Positions 7,807-16,256 of a stretch of DNA of 35,923 nucleotides are shown piece by piece. Position numbers and translations under genes: made by a program. The DNA is from Pelagibacteraceae bacterium AG-390-A02 (GTDB taxonomy: Bacteria; Pseudomonadota; Alphaproteobacteria; Pelagibacterales; Pelagibacteraceae): NCBI GenBank assembly GCA_003278165.1, contig QCGU01000012.1, positions 1 through 35,923 of the forward strand, written 5' to 3'. Under the pieces are notes generated by a model. The model did not search any database, was not told the origin of the DNA, and was given only the letters and a program-made list of their open reading frames with translations. How positions within the stretch are numbered: position 1 is the stretch's first letter; every line of letters begins with the position of its first letter.

Positions 7807-8841
7807 ATGAGAATTGAAGAAGAGCTTAAGCTAGATTATTCTGATGTCTTATTCAGACCTAAGAGAAGCACATTAAAAAGTCGAAAAGACGTAAATCTTC
7901 TTAGAACCTATAGATTTAAATATAGTAAAAATGAATGGTCAGGCATTCCTATTATGGCAGCCAATATGGATGGTGTTGGTGAATTAAGTATTGCTGAAAA
8001 ATTAAATGAATATCAAATGATCACATGTTTAACAAAACAACACGATGTAAAAAAAATAAAAGAAAATAAAAATATTAAAAAAATCTATCCTAATATTGCT
8101 CTTAGCGTTGGTATTAAAAAAGAAGACTTTCAAAACTTAGATAAGGTTTTAAAGGAATTTAGTTTTTTCAAATTTATTTGTATTGATGTTGCAAATGGTT
8201 ACTCGGAGCATTTCACCAATTTTATCAAATCAGTAAGAGATAAATACCCAACCAAAACGATTATTGCAGGAAATGTTGTAACTGCAGATATGACACAAGA
8301 ACTAGTTCTAAGTGGTGCAGATATCGTAAAAGTTGGAATAGGACCTGGAAGTGTTTGTACTACTAGAATTCAAACTGGAGTTGGTTATCCTCAGTTAAGT
8401 GCTGTCATTGAATGTGCAGATGCAGCTCATGGTCTAGGCGCACATGTAATTGCTGATGGAGGATGCACATGTCCTGGTGATGTTGCAAAAGGTTTTGGAG
8501 GTGGTGCAGACTTTGTAATGCTTGGAGGAATGTTAGCAGGTCATGATGAAGGTAAAGGAAAAATTGTAAAAGCAAATGGCTCTAAATATATTGAATTTTA
8601 TGGATCAAGTTCAGAAGTTGCTAATAAAAAACACTATGGCGGACTGGCAGATTACAGAAGTAGCGAAGGAAGAAAAGTTAGAGTAAAATACAGAGGTAAA
8701 ATAAACGATACCGTTTTAAATATTCTTGGTGGTGTTAGAAGTAGTTGTACTTATGTAGGAGCACCTTCATTAAAACAACTAAGTAAATGTACAACTTTTG
8801 TAAGAGTGTCTAGTCAATTTAATGATACTTTTGTTAAATAA
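7807..8841 (+). CDS. guaC: GMP reductase
   Basis: A 344-residue TIM-barrel enzyme of the IMPDH/GMPR family that reduces GMP to IMP with NADPH for purine salvage. The catalytic loop GPGSVCTTR places the nucleophile at Cys184, close to Cys186 of E. coli GuaC. GMP-reductase features are the N-terminal LDYSDVLFRPKRST, the Gly-rich ADGGCTCPGDVAKGFGGGAD and the EFYGSSSE loop, where IMPDH has YRGMGS. It has no CBS insertion, as expected for GMPR. The 68-base leader holds an AGGCTA/TAGCCT inverted pair (7755-7760, 7793-7798) but no firm promoter. The 3' end overlaps the next gene by 20 nt. Confidence 0.95.
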   Translation: MRIEEELKLDYSDVLFRPKRSTLKSRKDVNLLRTYRFKYSKNEWSGIPIMAANMDGVGELSIAEKLNEYQMITCLTKQHDVKKIKENKNIKKIYPNIALSVGIKKEDFQNLDKVLKEFSFFKFICIDVANGYSEHFTNFIKSVRDKYPTKTIIAGNVVTADMTQELVLSGADIVKVGIGPGSVCTTRIQTGVGYPQLSAVIECADAAHGLGAHVIADGGCTCPGDVAKGFGGGADFVMLGGMLAGHDEGKGKIVKANGSKYIEFYGSSSEVANKKHYGGLADYRSSEGRKVRVKYRGKINDTVLNILGGVRSSCTYVGAPSLKQLSKCTTFVRVSSQFNDTFVK

Positions 8842-9844
8842 AAAATTATTAATAATTTTATTATCATTTTTAATCTTAACTAACTTTGCAAATTCTGAAT
8901 CTAGATTTGGTGAATTAACCGAAATGCGTGATGAAAAAATGAGAGGTAAAGATGGTCAATGGGTTAGACCTCATCCTGGACCATTTATTTGGAATCATAT
9001 TGAAAGTAAAAAAGGAAATTTCTTTTGGGATGATGTAGATCAATATGTTGTCTATGCACAAGAGCATAATCAAACAATATTAGCAACTATTTGGCCTCAT
9101 GCCAATTGGGATCAAAAATCATGCAAAAGAAAAAAGGCAAAAAGTCCTTTTGGAAAACGTTTTACAAAATATTTAAGTAAACCATGTTCCATGGATGACT
9201 ATAAAAACTTCCTTACAAAATTAGTAGATCGTTATGATGGAGATGGTTCCAATGATATGCCTGGATTAACTAAACCTATAAAATATTGGGATATAATGAA
9301 TGAGCCAGAGTTTAAAATGTTCTTTAAAGGAAGTAAGGAAGACTTTATTGAAATCTTTAATTTTTCATCAAAAGCAATTAAAGAAAAGCAACCCGATGCT
9401 GTGATAGTGATGGCTGGAGCCGCAGGAATGTTTCCTAAAAATAAAAAATATTGGAAATCAGTTTTGCCAGAAATAAAAGATCATTTCGATATAGCAAACA
9501 TTCATCACATCAGTGGTCCAGATGGTCAATGTGATAAAGAGCTTTGGGTAGATGAATTTGCTGAATTATTAAAAAGTGTGGATGTTGATAAACCTATTTG
9601 GTTAACAGAAGCAATGACTTGTGGTCCTGCCGTGAAAGCTTGGGTAAATGCTTTTTTAAATGGAGCTGAGTTAATTATTGATGTTGGTGTGAATGCCCCA
9701 GGAGCAAAAATGAGTAAAAAAAATAGAAAAAAATTAAATGAATTTATCGCTGAATATGATGGATTTACATCAATAAAAAGTATTTCAGAAAAAAAAGTAG
9801 AGTTTACATATAAAGATGGGTCTTCAAAAATTTTAGAACTTTAA
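8822..9844 (+). CDS. Secreted clan GH-A glycoside hydrolase
   Basis: A 340-residue protein with a signal peptide (hydrophobic 9-22, likely cleavage after NFANS). The mature part reads as a (beta/alpha)8 glycosidase: WNHIESKKGNFFWDDVD resembles the first barrel region of GH10/GH39/GH42-like enzymes. WDIMNEPEF contains the expected acid/base Glu161, and IWLTEAMTCG the expected nucleophile Glu263. The exact GH family cannot be fixed by eye. The start lies 20 nt inside guaC; a TTG three codons later is possible. It begins a run of secreted proteins at 8822-14830 that all appear to act on polysaccharide. Confidence 0.75.
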   Translation: MILLLNKKLLIILLSFLILTNFANSESRFGELTEMRDEKMRGKDGQWVRPHPGPFIWNHIESKKGNFFWDDVDQYVVYAQEHNQTILATIWPHANWDQKSCKRKKAKSPFGKRFTKYLSKPCSMDDYKNFLTKLVDRYDGDGSNDMPGLTKPIKYWDIMNEPEFKMFFKGSKEDFIEIFNFSSKAIKEKQPDAVIVMAGAAGMFPKNKKYWKSVLPEIKDHFDIANIHHISGPDGQCDKELWVDEFAELLKSVDVDKPIWLTEAMTCGPAVKAWVNAFLNGAELIIDVGVNAPGAKMSKKNRKKLNEFIAEYDGFTSIKSISEKKVEFTYKDGSSKILEL

Positions 9845-9856
9845 TAAAATCTATTT

Positions 9857-10768
9857 GTGAAAAAAATACTAATTATAATATTTTCTTTATTTTTTAGTTT
9901 ATCTGCTCAAGCAAAAGATCCCCCTAAAAAATATTTAGATGAAAATTATGTTTTTAAACACTCAAAATTTATAAAGTGGCCTGAGAAAACAGGATCATGG
10001 GGTAAAATTGAAACTCATGGACGTATCGCGCCTAATCCTTGGAATTTAAGATATGAGACAAAAATTGTTAGAGATGGAAAATATTCTTTACGTTTTGAGA
10101 TGAGAGATGGGGATTGCCATCGACGAGATTGTGATAGATCTAATAAAGCTGGAAGGAGTGAAGTTATTTTTCAAGGAAATTATCCATCTAGTGCAAAAGG
10201 GCATATAGGAAATGTTTGGTATGCATGGTCAATGTATATTCCTGAAGATACAAATCATATTAGACCTGCTTATACAATCTTAGGACAATTTAAAATGCCA
10301 AGTGACTATACTAAGCAATTGGATAGAGTTAATTCTTCTGGTTTTGATGAAGATTGTCCTGAAATACCAATAGTGTTCAAATTAGAAAGAGAAGGAGTTA
10401 CAATTGAAAAAGATGGAGTACTCCAATGCGAAGGGTATGGAAGAGAATTAATTATACCTACAAACGCTTTGCATAATAAATGGCATGATTTTTTAATGAA
10501 CGTAAATTGGACTGATAAAGAGGATGGTTTCATTGATTTATGGATTAACGATAAACTAGTTTATCAATCAAAAGGTAAAACATTTGGTAAGTTGCTTAAA
10601 AGAAAGAAAGATGGAAAAAAAATGGGACCTAATTTTCGTTTTGGAATTTATAATGGAAAAAGAAAAATTCCTGTAAAAACACAAGTTGCTTATTACGACT
10701 CTTTTAGAAGTGGAAAAAAATGTAAGAAAACAGCACTATTCCATGATTGTAATAATTTACCAAAATAA
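9857..10768 (+). CDS. Secreted polysaccharide-lyase-like protein (jelly roll)
   Basis: A 303-residue exported protein starting at GTG, with signal peptide MKKILIIIFSLFFSLSAQA. The mature chain resembles the heparinase I/alginate-lyase-type jelly-roll family (PF14099-like). Visible are GKYSLRFEMRDGD, an AGRSEVIFQG strand with Arg-Ser-Glu, WYAWSMYIPED, ILGQFKM, and the C-terminal pattern KWHDFLMNVNWTDKEDGF then IDLWINDKL, where these proteins carry conserved aromatic residues. The end has a Cys pair (KKCKKTALFHDC). Two further proteins here (13826-14830 and 19997-21070) share this layout. Lyase activity and substrate are inferred; a carbohydrate-binding role without catalysis is also possible. 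Confidence 0.72.
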   Translation: MKKILIIIFSLFFSLSAQAKDPPKKYLDENYVFKHSKFIKWPEKTGSWGKIETHGRIAPNPWNLRYETKIVRDGKYSLRFEMRDGDCHRRDCDRSNKAGRSEVIFQGNYPSSAKGHIGNVWYAWSMYIPEDTNHIRPAYTILGQFKMPSDYTKQLDRVNSSGFDEDCPEIPIVFKLEREGVTIEKDGVLQCEGYGRELIIPTNALHNKWHDFLMNVNWTDKEDGFIDLWINDKLVYQSKGKTFGKLLKRKKDGKKMGPNFRFGIYNGKRKIPVKTQVAYYDSFRSGKKCKKTALFHDCNNLPK

Positions 10769-10771
10769 TTT

Positions 10772-12277
10772 ATGAAAAAAATTATTTTAATTTTAATTGT
10801 AAGTTTTTTATTAACTTCAAAAGCTTTTACAGATCATAAAGGTTGGCCCCATGGTAAAAAATATGCTTATAAATGTGTTAAAGAAGGTGGATGCGATATA
10901 GATATTACCAAGCTAGACAAACAACCAAAACTTTTCATTGGAAAGAGTAGCTTTAGTGGAAATAATAAACCTATTAATATTGCTCAAAAGGGTAAATTAA
11001 TTAAACCTACAAAAATGATTGGAATATGGGGAGATTTCATAAATAATTATGCAATTTATGACGTAAGTGACGATTGCCAAGGAATGTCTTGCCAGGGATT
11101 AAAATGGAGTGAGTATTTTGATCACACAATATATTCAACACCATCTGGATCAGATGATGAAATTATTTGGTTGAACGAGGAATTTAAATATGAAGCAAAA
11201 GATGGAGGAGAGGTTGGAAATTACAGACATTCTTTTCCTATTTCTCATTTAATACAAAATAAAAAATTAAATGAGTTAAAGAATGGTTTAGTTGAGGGCG
11301 CAAAGAATAATTGGATAAGAATACTTCAAGCTGATAGATTTCTGTACAAAAGTAGCAGTGCAAAAGATTTTCAGGGTTTTGGTAATACTTTGAATTGGTT
11401 TTATCCAACAATCACACCTTTAATTGAAGCACATATAGTTTTACAAAAAAATGAAGTTTACTCTAAGGAAGAATTTGATTTAGTTCACAGTTGGTTAGAA
11501 AAAAGAGTATGGGCATTAGAACAGGGACCAATGGATGGTTTGTTGTCTAGTCAATGGAAATGGAAGCACTTCTTTGAACCAGGAAACCACGAAACTATAA
11601 ATAAAAAAGTTGCATATATGTTGTGGGGTGTTGCTGATCAAAATGAGAATTATTTTACTGCCGGCCTGAATGGTTTCAAAGATTTTTATAAAACCATGCG
11701 AAAAAAAAATGGAACTTTCAAAGCTGAACATAGATCTGGAAGTGGACAAAATTTTGGAATCAACTCTGGAAATAAAGTTGCTCAAGGAATGATTATAATG
11801 GCAATAATTCTTCATCATCAAGGTTATGATATTCAAAAAGAATTTCCGAAAATTAATAAATTAGTTGCTTGGTGTAATAAAAATTACAAGGACACTAAAG
11901 ATATGGGTGGAGATAATAATAATATGAGATTTTTAAGTAATAATCCAAACGATTACAATACAGTCGGATGGATGCATCTATATGATGTAGTATTTGATAC
12001 AAACTATGCTTTAGATTTTCCTACAGAAACTAATAGAATGGTTATGTATGCAATTGAAGATGCAAAATCTCTGTTAAAAAGGAATAATAAAAATAATTAT
12101 TCTTGTGACAATATAAGCAATGATAGCTGGTATTGTGCAATTGCTACTAGAAAATCAAATCCATCAGTTCAATTTTTTGCGGAAGATTCTGAGGATAGAA
12201 TAGCTGGAATTAAAGCAACGAGAAAATGTTTTGAAGAACACAGTGATTGTACTCTTGCATTTTTAGGTAAAAAATAA
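10772..12277 (+). CDS. Secreted putative polysaccharide lyase (alpha-toroid type) with C-terminal Cys module
   Basis: A 501-residue exported protein (signal peptide about 1-20). The central part is mostly alpha-helical and rich in Trp, His and Asn (for example GFGNTLNWFYPTITPLIEA, SGQNFGINSGNKVAQGMII and GGDNNNMRF). This resembles the (alpha/alpha) toroid domain of alginate-lyase-like enzymes, but I cannot confirm a family. Residues 454-501 form a separate module, YCAIATRKSNPSV through RKCFEEHSDC, that recurs at the end of the protein at 19997-21070 and looks like a DUF4189-type domain. It lies 3 bases after the preceding lyase-like gene, in the same run of secreted proteins. Confidence 0.55.
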   Translation: MKKIILILIVSFLLTSKAFTDHKGWPHGKKYAYKCVKEGGCDIDITKLDKQPKLFIGKSSFSGNNKPINIAQKGKLIKPTKMIGIWGDFINNYAIYDVSDDCQGMSCQGLKWSEYFDHTIYSTPSGSDDEIIWLNEEFKYEAKDGGEVGNYRHSFPISHLIQNKKLNELKNGLVEGAKNNWIRILQADRFLYKSSSAKDFQGFGNTLNWFYPTITPLIEAHIVLQKNEVYSKEEFDLVHSWLEKRVWALEQGPMDGLLSSQWKWKHFFEPGNHETINKKVAYMLWGVADQNENYFTAGLNGFKDFYKTMRKKNGTFKAEHRSGSGQNFGINSGNKVAQGMIIMAIILHHQGYDIQKEFPKINKLVAWCNKNYKDTKDMGGDNNNMRFLSNNPNDYNTVGWMHLYDVVFDTNYALDFPTETNRMVMYAIEDAKSLLKRNNKNNYSCDNISNDSWYCAIATRKSNPSVQFFAEDSEDRIAGIKATRKCFEEHSDCTLAFLGKK

Positions 12278-12303
12278 TTAAATTTAAGAAGTTTTTTTAA
12301 TTA

Positions 12304-13821
12304 ATGAAAAAAATTTTATTAACTTTTTTTGGTTTATTTTTCTTTAGTTTTAACGCTTATTCTGGAGAAAAAGTTATTAATGAAAATATTACATTTAATC
12401 CTTTTAAATGTGATCAATTAAAATCAGAATTTATAAGAACTAAATCTGAAAACAGTTGTTTAATTATTCAGAAGCTAGAAAATCATTACGAGATTAAATC
12501 GAATGAACATTCAATTAATACCTGGAACTCTCCTCAACTATTAAAATATATAAATAACAGAGATGGAAATAAAATTATTGCTCATACTTGGAATAATGTA
12601 GTTGAGTGGGGAAAACAATCTGACAAACAACCATTTTCGCATCTTGTAAGTATAAGTTTAGAAAATTTAGATAATTTATTTAAAACAGATAATTTAGAAT
12701 TAAAATCTAATCATTTAACATTACCTTTAACCGCTAGAAGAATGAATGTTTTGGATATTGATAGTGATGGAAATAAAGAAATAGTTTATTTAGGTAATCG
12801 TGAAGATGGGAGAAACAGAAATAGCAGCTGGAAAGATGTTAATTATATTTTTGATTTAAATTCAAATGAATTAAAAAGTTTTGGATCACCTCATTTTTCT
12901 CATGATTTGATGTATTTTGATTTTAATCAAGATGGATATTATGAAATTATTGATTACTTTTATGGTGACCAAAAACCTGGTGGTATTGAAGTTTGTGATA
13001 TGAAAACCAATAAATGTCGAAAAGCTAAAAAAGCAAATAATTTTATAGACATTGGATTTAATCATATTCTTCCATCAAAAGAGGGAGCAATTATTTTTGG
13101 AAGTTGTCCAGGTTTGGGAAATACAACTTTTTGTTGGTCTAAAGTGACTAGTAAAAAAAATAAATTAAAATTTGAAAAACTTGATAGCTATCAATTTAAA
13201 GAAAAACCAACTGGTAAAGCAAACTTCCTGATATGGACAGGAGATATAAACGACAAACCTGGATATTGGGTAGAGGGATCAGATAAAAAAGTTTTTAAAA
13301 TGGCTGATCGAGCATGGATCTCTACCGCTATTGATTTTAACAAAGATGGTAATACAGATAGTATTGGTGTTGCTAAAGATGTAGTTTGTAAGCGAAGAGA
13401 TAATTTAAAACCATTTGATCGTGGAAAAGATTGTAAGACTGAAGAGTTTTTATATGTTTTTAAAAACAATAATGACAAGTCATTTGAAAAATATCAGGTA
13501 ATGCCAGTTTCTCTCAATGGTTCATTTAGAATTGAAACTGCAGATATAAATAAAGATGGAACAGATGATATTTATGGATTTAAAGAGGATTGGTTTAGTC
13601 CATGGATTGATTGTAAAAAACAAGTAAGTGCAATGTATTTTAATCAAGATAACAAATCTTTTGAACAAGCATCTAAATCATTTAATCAAGAAAGTTTTGG
13701 GTTATATGGTTGTGAACGAGCTTCTAGTTTTTTTAAGAAAAATAACAATTTTTATAGATTGTTTGTTACAATACCTTCTACAAAATCAAAGTTTGCATAT
13801 CTTGGAATTGAAAAATATTAA
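12304..13821 (+). CDS. Secreted FG-GAP/VCBS repeat protein
   Basis: A 505-residue exported protein (signal peptide MKKILLTFFGLFFFSFNAYS). It has four calcium-binding-type loops of the form DxDxDG: DIDSDG 151-156, DFNQDG 206-211, DFNKDG 344-349 and DINKDG 414-419. Each is followed by a hydrophobic strand and an aromatic residue. This is the FG-GAP/VCBS pattern of beta-propeller proteins, which bind ligands or carbohydrate on the cell surface or outside it. No catalytic motif is evident. It lies between two lyase-like genes, so a polysaccharide-binding role is plausible but inferred. Confidence 0.75.
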   Translation: MKKILLTFFGLFFFSFNAYSGEKVINENITFNPFKCDQLKSEFIRTKSENSCLIIQKLENHYEIKSNEHSINTWNSPQLLKYINNRDGNKIIAHTWNNVVEWGKQSDKQPFSHLVSISLENLDNLFKTDNLELKSNHLTLPLTARRMNVLDIDSDGNKEIVYLGNREDGRNRNSSWKDVNYIFDLNSNELKSFGSPHFSHDLMYFDFNQDGYYEIIDYFYGDQKPGGIEVCDMKTNKCRKAKKANNFIDIGFNHILPSKEGAIIFGSCPGLGNTTFCWSKVTSKKNKLKFEKLDSYQFKEKPTGKANFLIWTGDINDKPGYWVEGSDKKVFKMADRAWISTAIDFNKDGNTDSIGVAKDVVCKRRDNLKPFDRGKDCKTEEFLYVFKNNNDKSFEKYQVMPVSLNGSFRIETADINKDGTDDIYGFKEDWFSPWIDCKKQVSAMYFNQDNKSFEQASKSFNQESFGLYGCERASSFFKKNNNFYRLFVTIPSTKSKFAYLGIEKY

Positions 13822-13825
13822 TATT

Positions 13826-14830
13826 ATGAAAAAAATTTTGTCAATATTATTAATATTATTATTAGTTCCTTCAATCTCGTATGCAAATAAATGGCATATA
13901 AAAATGAAGAAAAAAGAAAAAAAAGATTTTGCTCATTATGTACTTAAAGCACAACTAGATAATAAAATGGTTTTTCCATTAAGAAATATTAAAAATCCAG
14001 ACTTTTATAAATTCTTTGATGAATTTGAAGATCATTTAGGAGTTAAAGAAAAAGGGATAGAATTCAATTTAAAATATTCATTTGAGGGACACAAGCAAGA
14101 TTGGACAAGATGGGGTGTGCCAGGTCATGCTCAGCGATTTCAAATCATGGAACCTTATAAAGAAACTACAAAAAAAAATAAAACTAAATGGTATAGAATT
14201 GGATATTTTGTGCCAGCAGATATAAGGACAGACAATCATACGATCAGTTTATTTGATTTTAAAAAACTTTATGGGAAAGGTGAAAAAACTAGCGATGCGC
14301 AATTTAATATAATTGATAACCGATTTTCATGGGTTTTTAACTCATCAAACTATTTGGCTACTAAAAATGAGACAGAGTCTGAATATTTTTATTTTGATCA
14401 CTACATTGTTACTTTAGATCAAAATTTTGTAAGGTTAAAAGGTAAGTGGGTCAATATTTTAATAAATGCAAAATGGTCTGAACAAGGTTTTTTGCATTTG
14501 TGGATAGATGGAAAATTAATTTCAAGTTATTTTGGTGATACATTAGGAGGCGCTTCAAGTGTGAGATTTAAGTTTGGTCCTTATAGACATCATATGGATA
14601 ATGCCACTAAAGAAGGCATAGAAATTCCTGATACTATTATTAGATACTCAAATGTAGGAAAATCTGACAATTGTGATGATTTATGGAGTGGTTGCTCAGA
14701 ACTTATGAGCCAGTTATCAAATCAATCTCAAGTAAATGGTGCAAGTAATGTACAATTGTGTAAATCAACATCTTCACAATCTGGGTCTTGTGAGAATTTA
14801 GGATATCCGACAAATCAAAGACCTTTTTAA
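13826..14830 (+). CDS. Secreted polysaccharide-lyase-like protein, divergent paralogue
   Basis: A 334-residue exported protein. I place the start at the ATG at 13826, 4 bases after the previous stop, because it gives a clean signal peptide (MKKILSILLILLLVPSISYA). A longer frame from 13628 would read through the upstream gene and bury that signal. The body follows the jelly-roll layout of the proteins at 9857-10768 and 19997-21070: WYRIGYFVPADI, KGKWVNILINAKWSEQGF and LHLWIDGKL. The Arg-Ser-Glu strand of those two is replaced by HAQRFQIME, so it may have lost or changed activity. It ends with several Cys residues. It converges on the small gene at 14831 with no spacer. Confidence 0.65.
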   Translation: MKKILSILLILLLVPSISYANKWHIKMKKKEKKDFAHYVLKAQLDNKMVFPLRNIKNPDFYKFFDEFEDHLGVKEKGIEFNLKYSFEGHKQDWTRWGVPGHAQRFQIMEPYKETTKKNKTKWYRIGYFVPADIRTDNHTISLFDFKKLYGKGEKTSDAQFNIIDNRFSWVFNSSNYLATKNETESEYFYFDHYIVTLDQNFVRLKGKWVNILINAKWSEQGFLHLWIDGKLISSYFGDTLGGASSVRFKFGPYRHHMDNATKEGIEIPDTIIRYSNVGKSDNCDDLWSGCSELMSQLSNQSQVNGASNVQLCKSTSSQSGSCENLGYPTNQRPF

Positions 14831-15052
14831 TTAACAGCAACCGCAGCTTTTTTTATTAGCTTTTGGTTTCTTATCAGCTTTTGCAGCTTCTGATTCTTTT
14901 TGTTCGTCTTCAAATGCTTTTTGTTTCTTTGCAATCTTATCTTCAAAATACTCATAAAGAGAAGCAAAGCCTAATTTAGCGGCTCTTTTTTCCTCATAAC
15001 CTCTTCTTCCTTTAAGGTTTTCAATAATTTTGACTATTTCTTGGTTTTGCAT
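14831..15052 (-). CDS. Small charged protein with C-terminal CGCC
   Basis: A 73-residue protein of no family I can name. It is highly charged and predicted helical (KLGFASLYEYFEDKIAKK), followed by a Glu/Lys/Ala-rich stretch and the tail KKSCGCC, which could bind a metal. The stop codon abuts the stop of the convergent gene on the plus strand. It is divergent from ureD, with an 86-base gap between them. The non-random composition and tight fit to its neighbours suggest a real gene. Confidence 0.65.
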   Translation of the reverse strand: MQNQEIVKIIENLKGRRGYEEKRAAKLGFASLYEYFEDKIAKKQKAFEDEQKESEAAKADKKPKANKKSCGCC

Positions 15053-15138
15053 GTTACTTTTTTATTAAAAAGGCAAGATAATTCAAGCTCTAATAATTGA
15101 CAAATAATAAAAAAGTTTTTTTGTGCTAGGATAAAGGG

Positions 15139-15948
15139 ATGAATATAAGTCAAAAAAAACTGGAAAAATCAAAAGGTAGATTAGAAATAAAAATTAAAGA
15201 TCAAAATTTACAAAAACTTTATCAACAAGGATCTTTAAAAGGTTTGATGCCAGATTTTCATGAAAATTTAAAACAATTAATGCTTATAAATACTGCTGGT
15301 GGAATTACCAGCGGAGATGAATACAATTACGATATAGAGATTCAAAAATCGAATCTATGTATTTCAACCCAGGCGGCAGAAAAAATATATAGTGGGTTTG
15401 GTAATCCAGCTAACTTAGAAATTAATTTAAATTTATTAAATAATTCAAGTTTATTTTGGTTACCTAAAGAATTAATTTTATTTAATAATTGTAATCTGAA
15501 AAGAAAAATAAATTTTAATTTATCGAAAGATTCAAATTTACTACTTTGTGAAAATATTATTTTTGGACGAACTTCAATGAAGGAGGTATTTGAAAAAGGA
15601 TATTTTTTAGATTTTTGGAATATTAATATAGATAATAAATTAATTCATACAGAAGCAATAAATACAAATTTTTTTGAGAAAAAATATTTGAATAGTTTTT
15701 CTACATTAAATAATAACTCTGCAATTGCGACAATTATTATTGTAGGAAAAAAATTTTTGAATAATGTGGATAATTTATCTGAAACTCTAACAAATAATGA
15801 AAATACAACTTCAAATTATTCTCACTGGGACAATAAATTGATCGTAAGATTTTTATCTAAGGATAGTTATAATCTTAAATTTGCAATTGATAAAATTTTG
15901 TCTTATTTTTCTGAAGGTTCAAAAATACCAAGAATATGGAATATCTAA
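15139..15948 (+). CDS. ureD: Urease accessory protein UreD
   Basis: A 269-residue protein needed to load nickel into apo-urease as part of the UreD-F-G complex. Family signatures are LMLINTAGGITSGDEYNYDI near 49-68 and STQAAEKIYSG near 76-86, with the C-terminal RFLSKDSYNLKFAI typical of UreD. It is the first gene of the operon ureDABCEFG. An AGGA Shine-Dalgarno (15128-15131) lies 7 bases before the ATG. A TTGACA at 15097-15102 has no well-spaced -10, so no promoter is called. The ureA start follows the stop codon with no gap. Confidence 0.94.
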   Translation: MNISQKKLEKSKGRLEIKIKDQNLQKLYQQGSLKGLMPDFHENLKQLMLINTAGGITSGDEYNYDIEIQKSNLCISTQAAEKIYSGFGNPANLEINLNLLNNSSLFWLPKELILFNNCNLKRKINFNLSKDSNLLLCENIIFGRTSMKEVFEKGYFLDFWNINIDNKLIHTEAINTNFFEKKYLNSFSTLNNNSAIATIIIVGKKFLNNVDNLSETLTNNENTTSNYSHWDNKLIVRFLSKDSYNLKFAIDKILSYFSEGSKIPRIWNI

Positions 15949-16251
15949 ATGAAATTGACTCCTAGAGAAAAAGATAAACTTTTAATAAGTCTTGCAGCAA
16001 TTGTTGCTAAAAATAGATTATCAAAAGGTATAAAATTAAATTATCCAGAAGCTATAGCTTTAATAACAGATTTTGTAGTCGAGGGAGCTAGACAAGGTAA
16101 AAGTGTTGCAGAATTAATGGAGGCAGGAGCTCATGTAATTAAAAAAAAGGATTGTATGGAAGGCATTCCAGGCATGATTAAAGAAGTTCAAGTAGAAGCT
16201 ACTTTTCCTGATGGAACCAAGTTAGTAACAGTACACAAACCTATTAGGTGA
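15949..16251 (+). CDS. ureA: Urease gamma subunit
   Basis: A 100-residue structural subunit of nickel urease, which splits urea into ammonia and carbamate. It is the standard length and carries the family landmarks [11 protein letters not shown] at the N-terminus, [20 protein letters not shown] in the middle and the conserved [17 protein letters not shown] end. It starts immediately after ureD. Its stop codon lies within the Shine-Dalgarno sequence of ureB. As in most bacteria, gamma, beta and alpha are separate chains, unlike the fused versions in Helicobacter. Confidence 0.97.
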   Translation: MKLTPREKDKLLISLAAIVAKNRLSKGIKLNYPEAIALITDFVVEGARQGKSVAELMEAGAHVIKKKDCMEGIPGMIKEVQVEATFPDGTKLVTVHKPIR

Positions 16252-16252
16252 T
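16246..16252 (+). promoter_or_regulatory. Shine-Dalgarno that fixes the ureB start
   Basis: AGGTGAT, a close complement of the 16S rRNA tail, ends 4 bases before the ATG at 16257. It overlaps the ureA stop codon. This favours ATG at 16257 over the in-frame GTG at 16248, which lies inside the SD itself. Confidence 0.7.
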
Positions 16253-16256
16253 AATT

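Noticed and set aside
13628..13825. A 66-residue N-terminal extension of the lyase-like protein at 13826
   Set aside because: It lies fully inside the upstream FG-GAP gene in another frame, and would place the clear signal peptide in the middle of the chain.
15097..15132. TTGACA and TAGGAT upstream of ureD as a promoter
   Set aside because: The spacer is 24 bases, too long for sigma-70, and TAGGAT overlaps the likely ribosome site.
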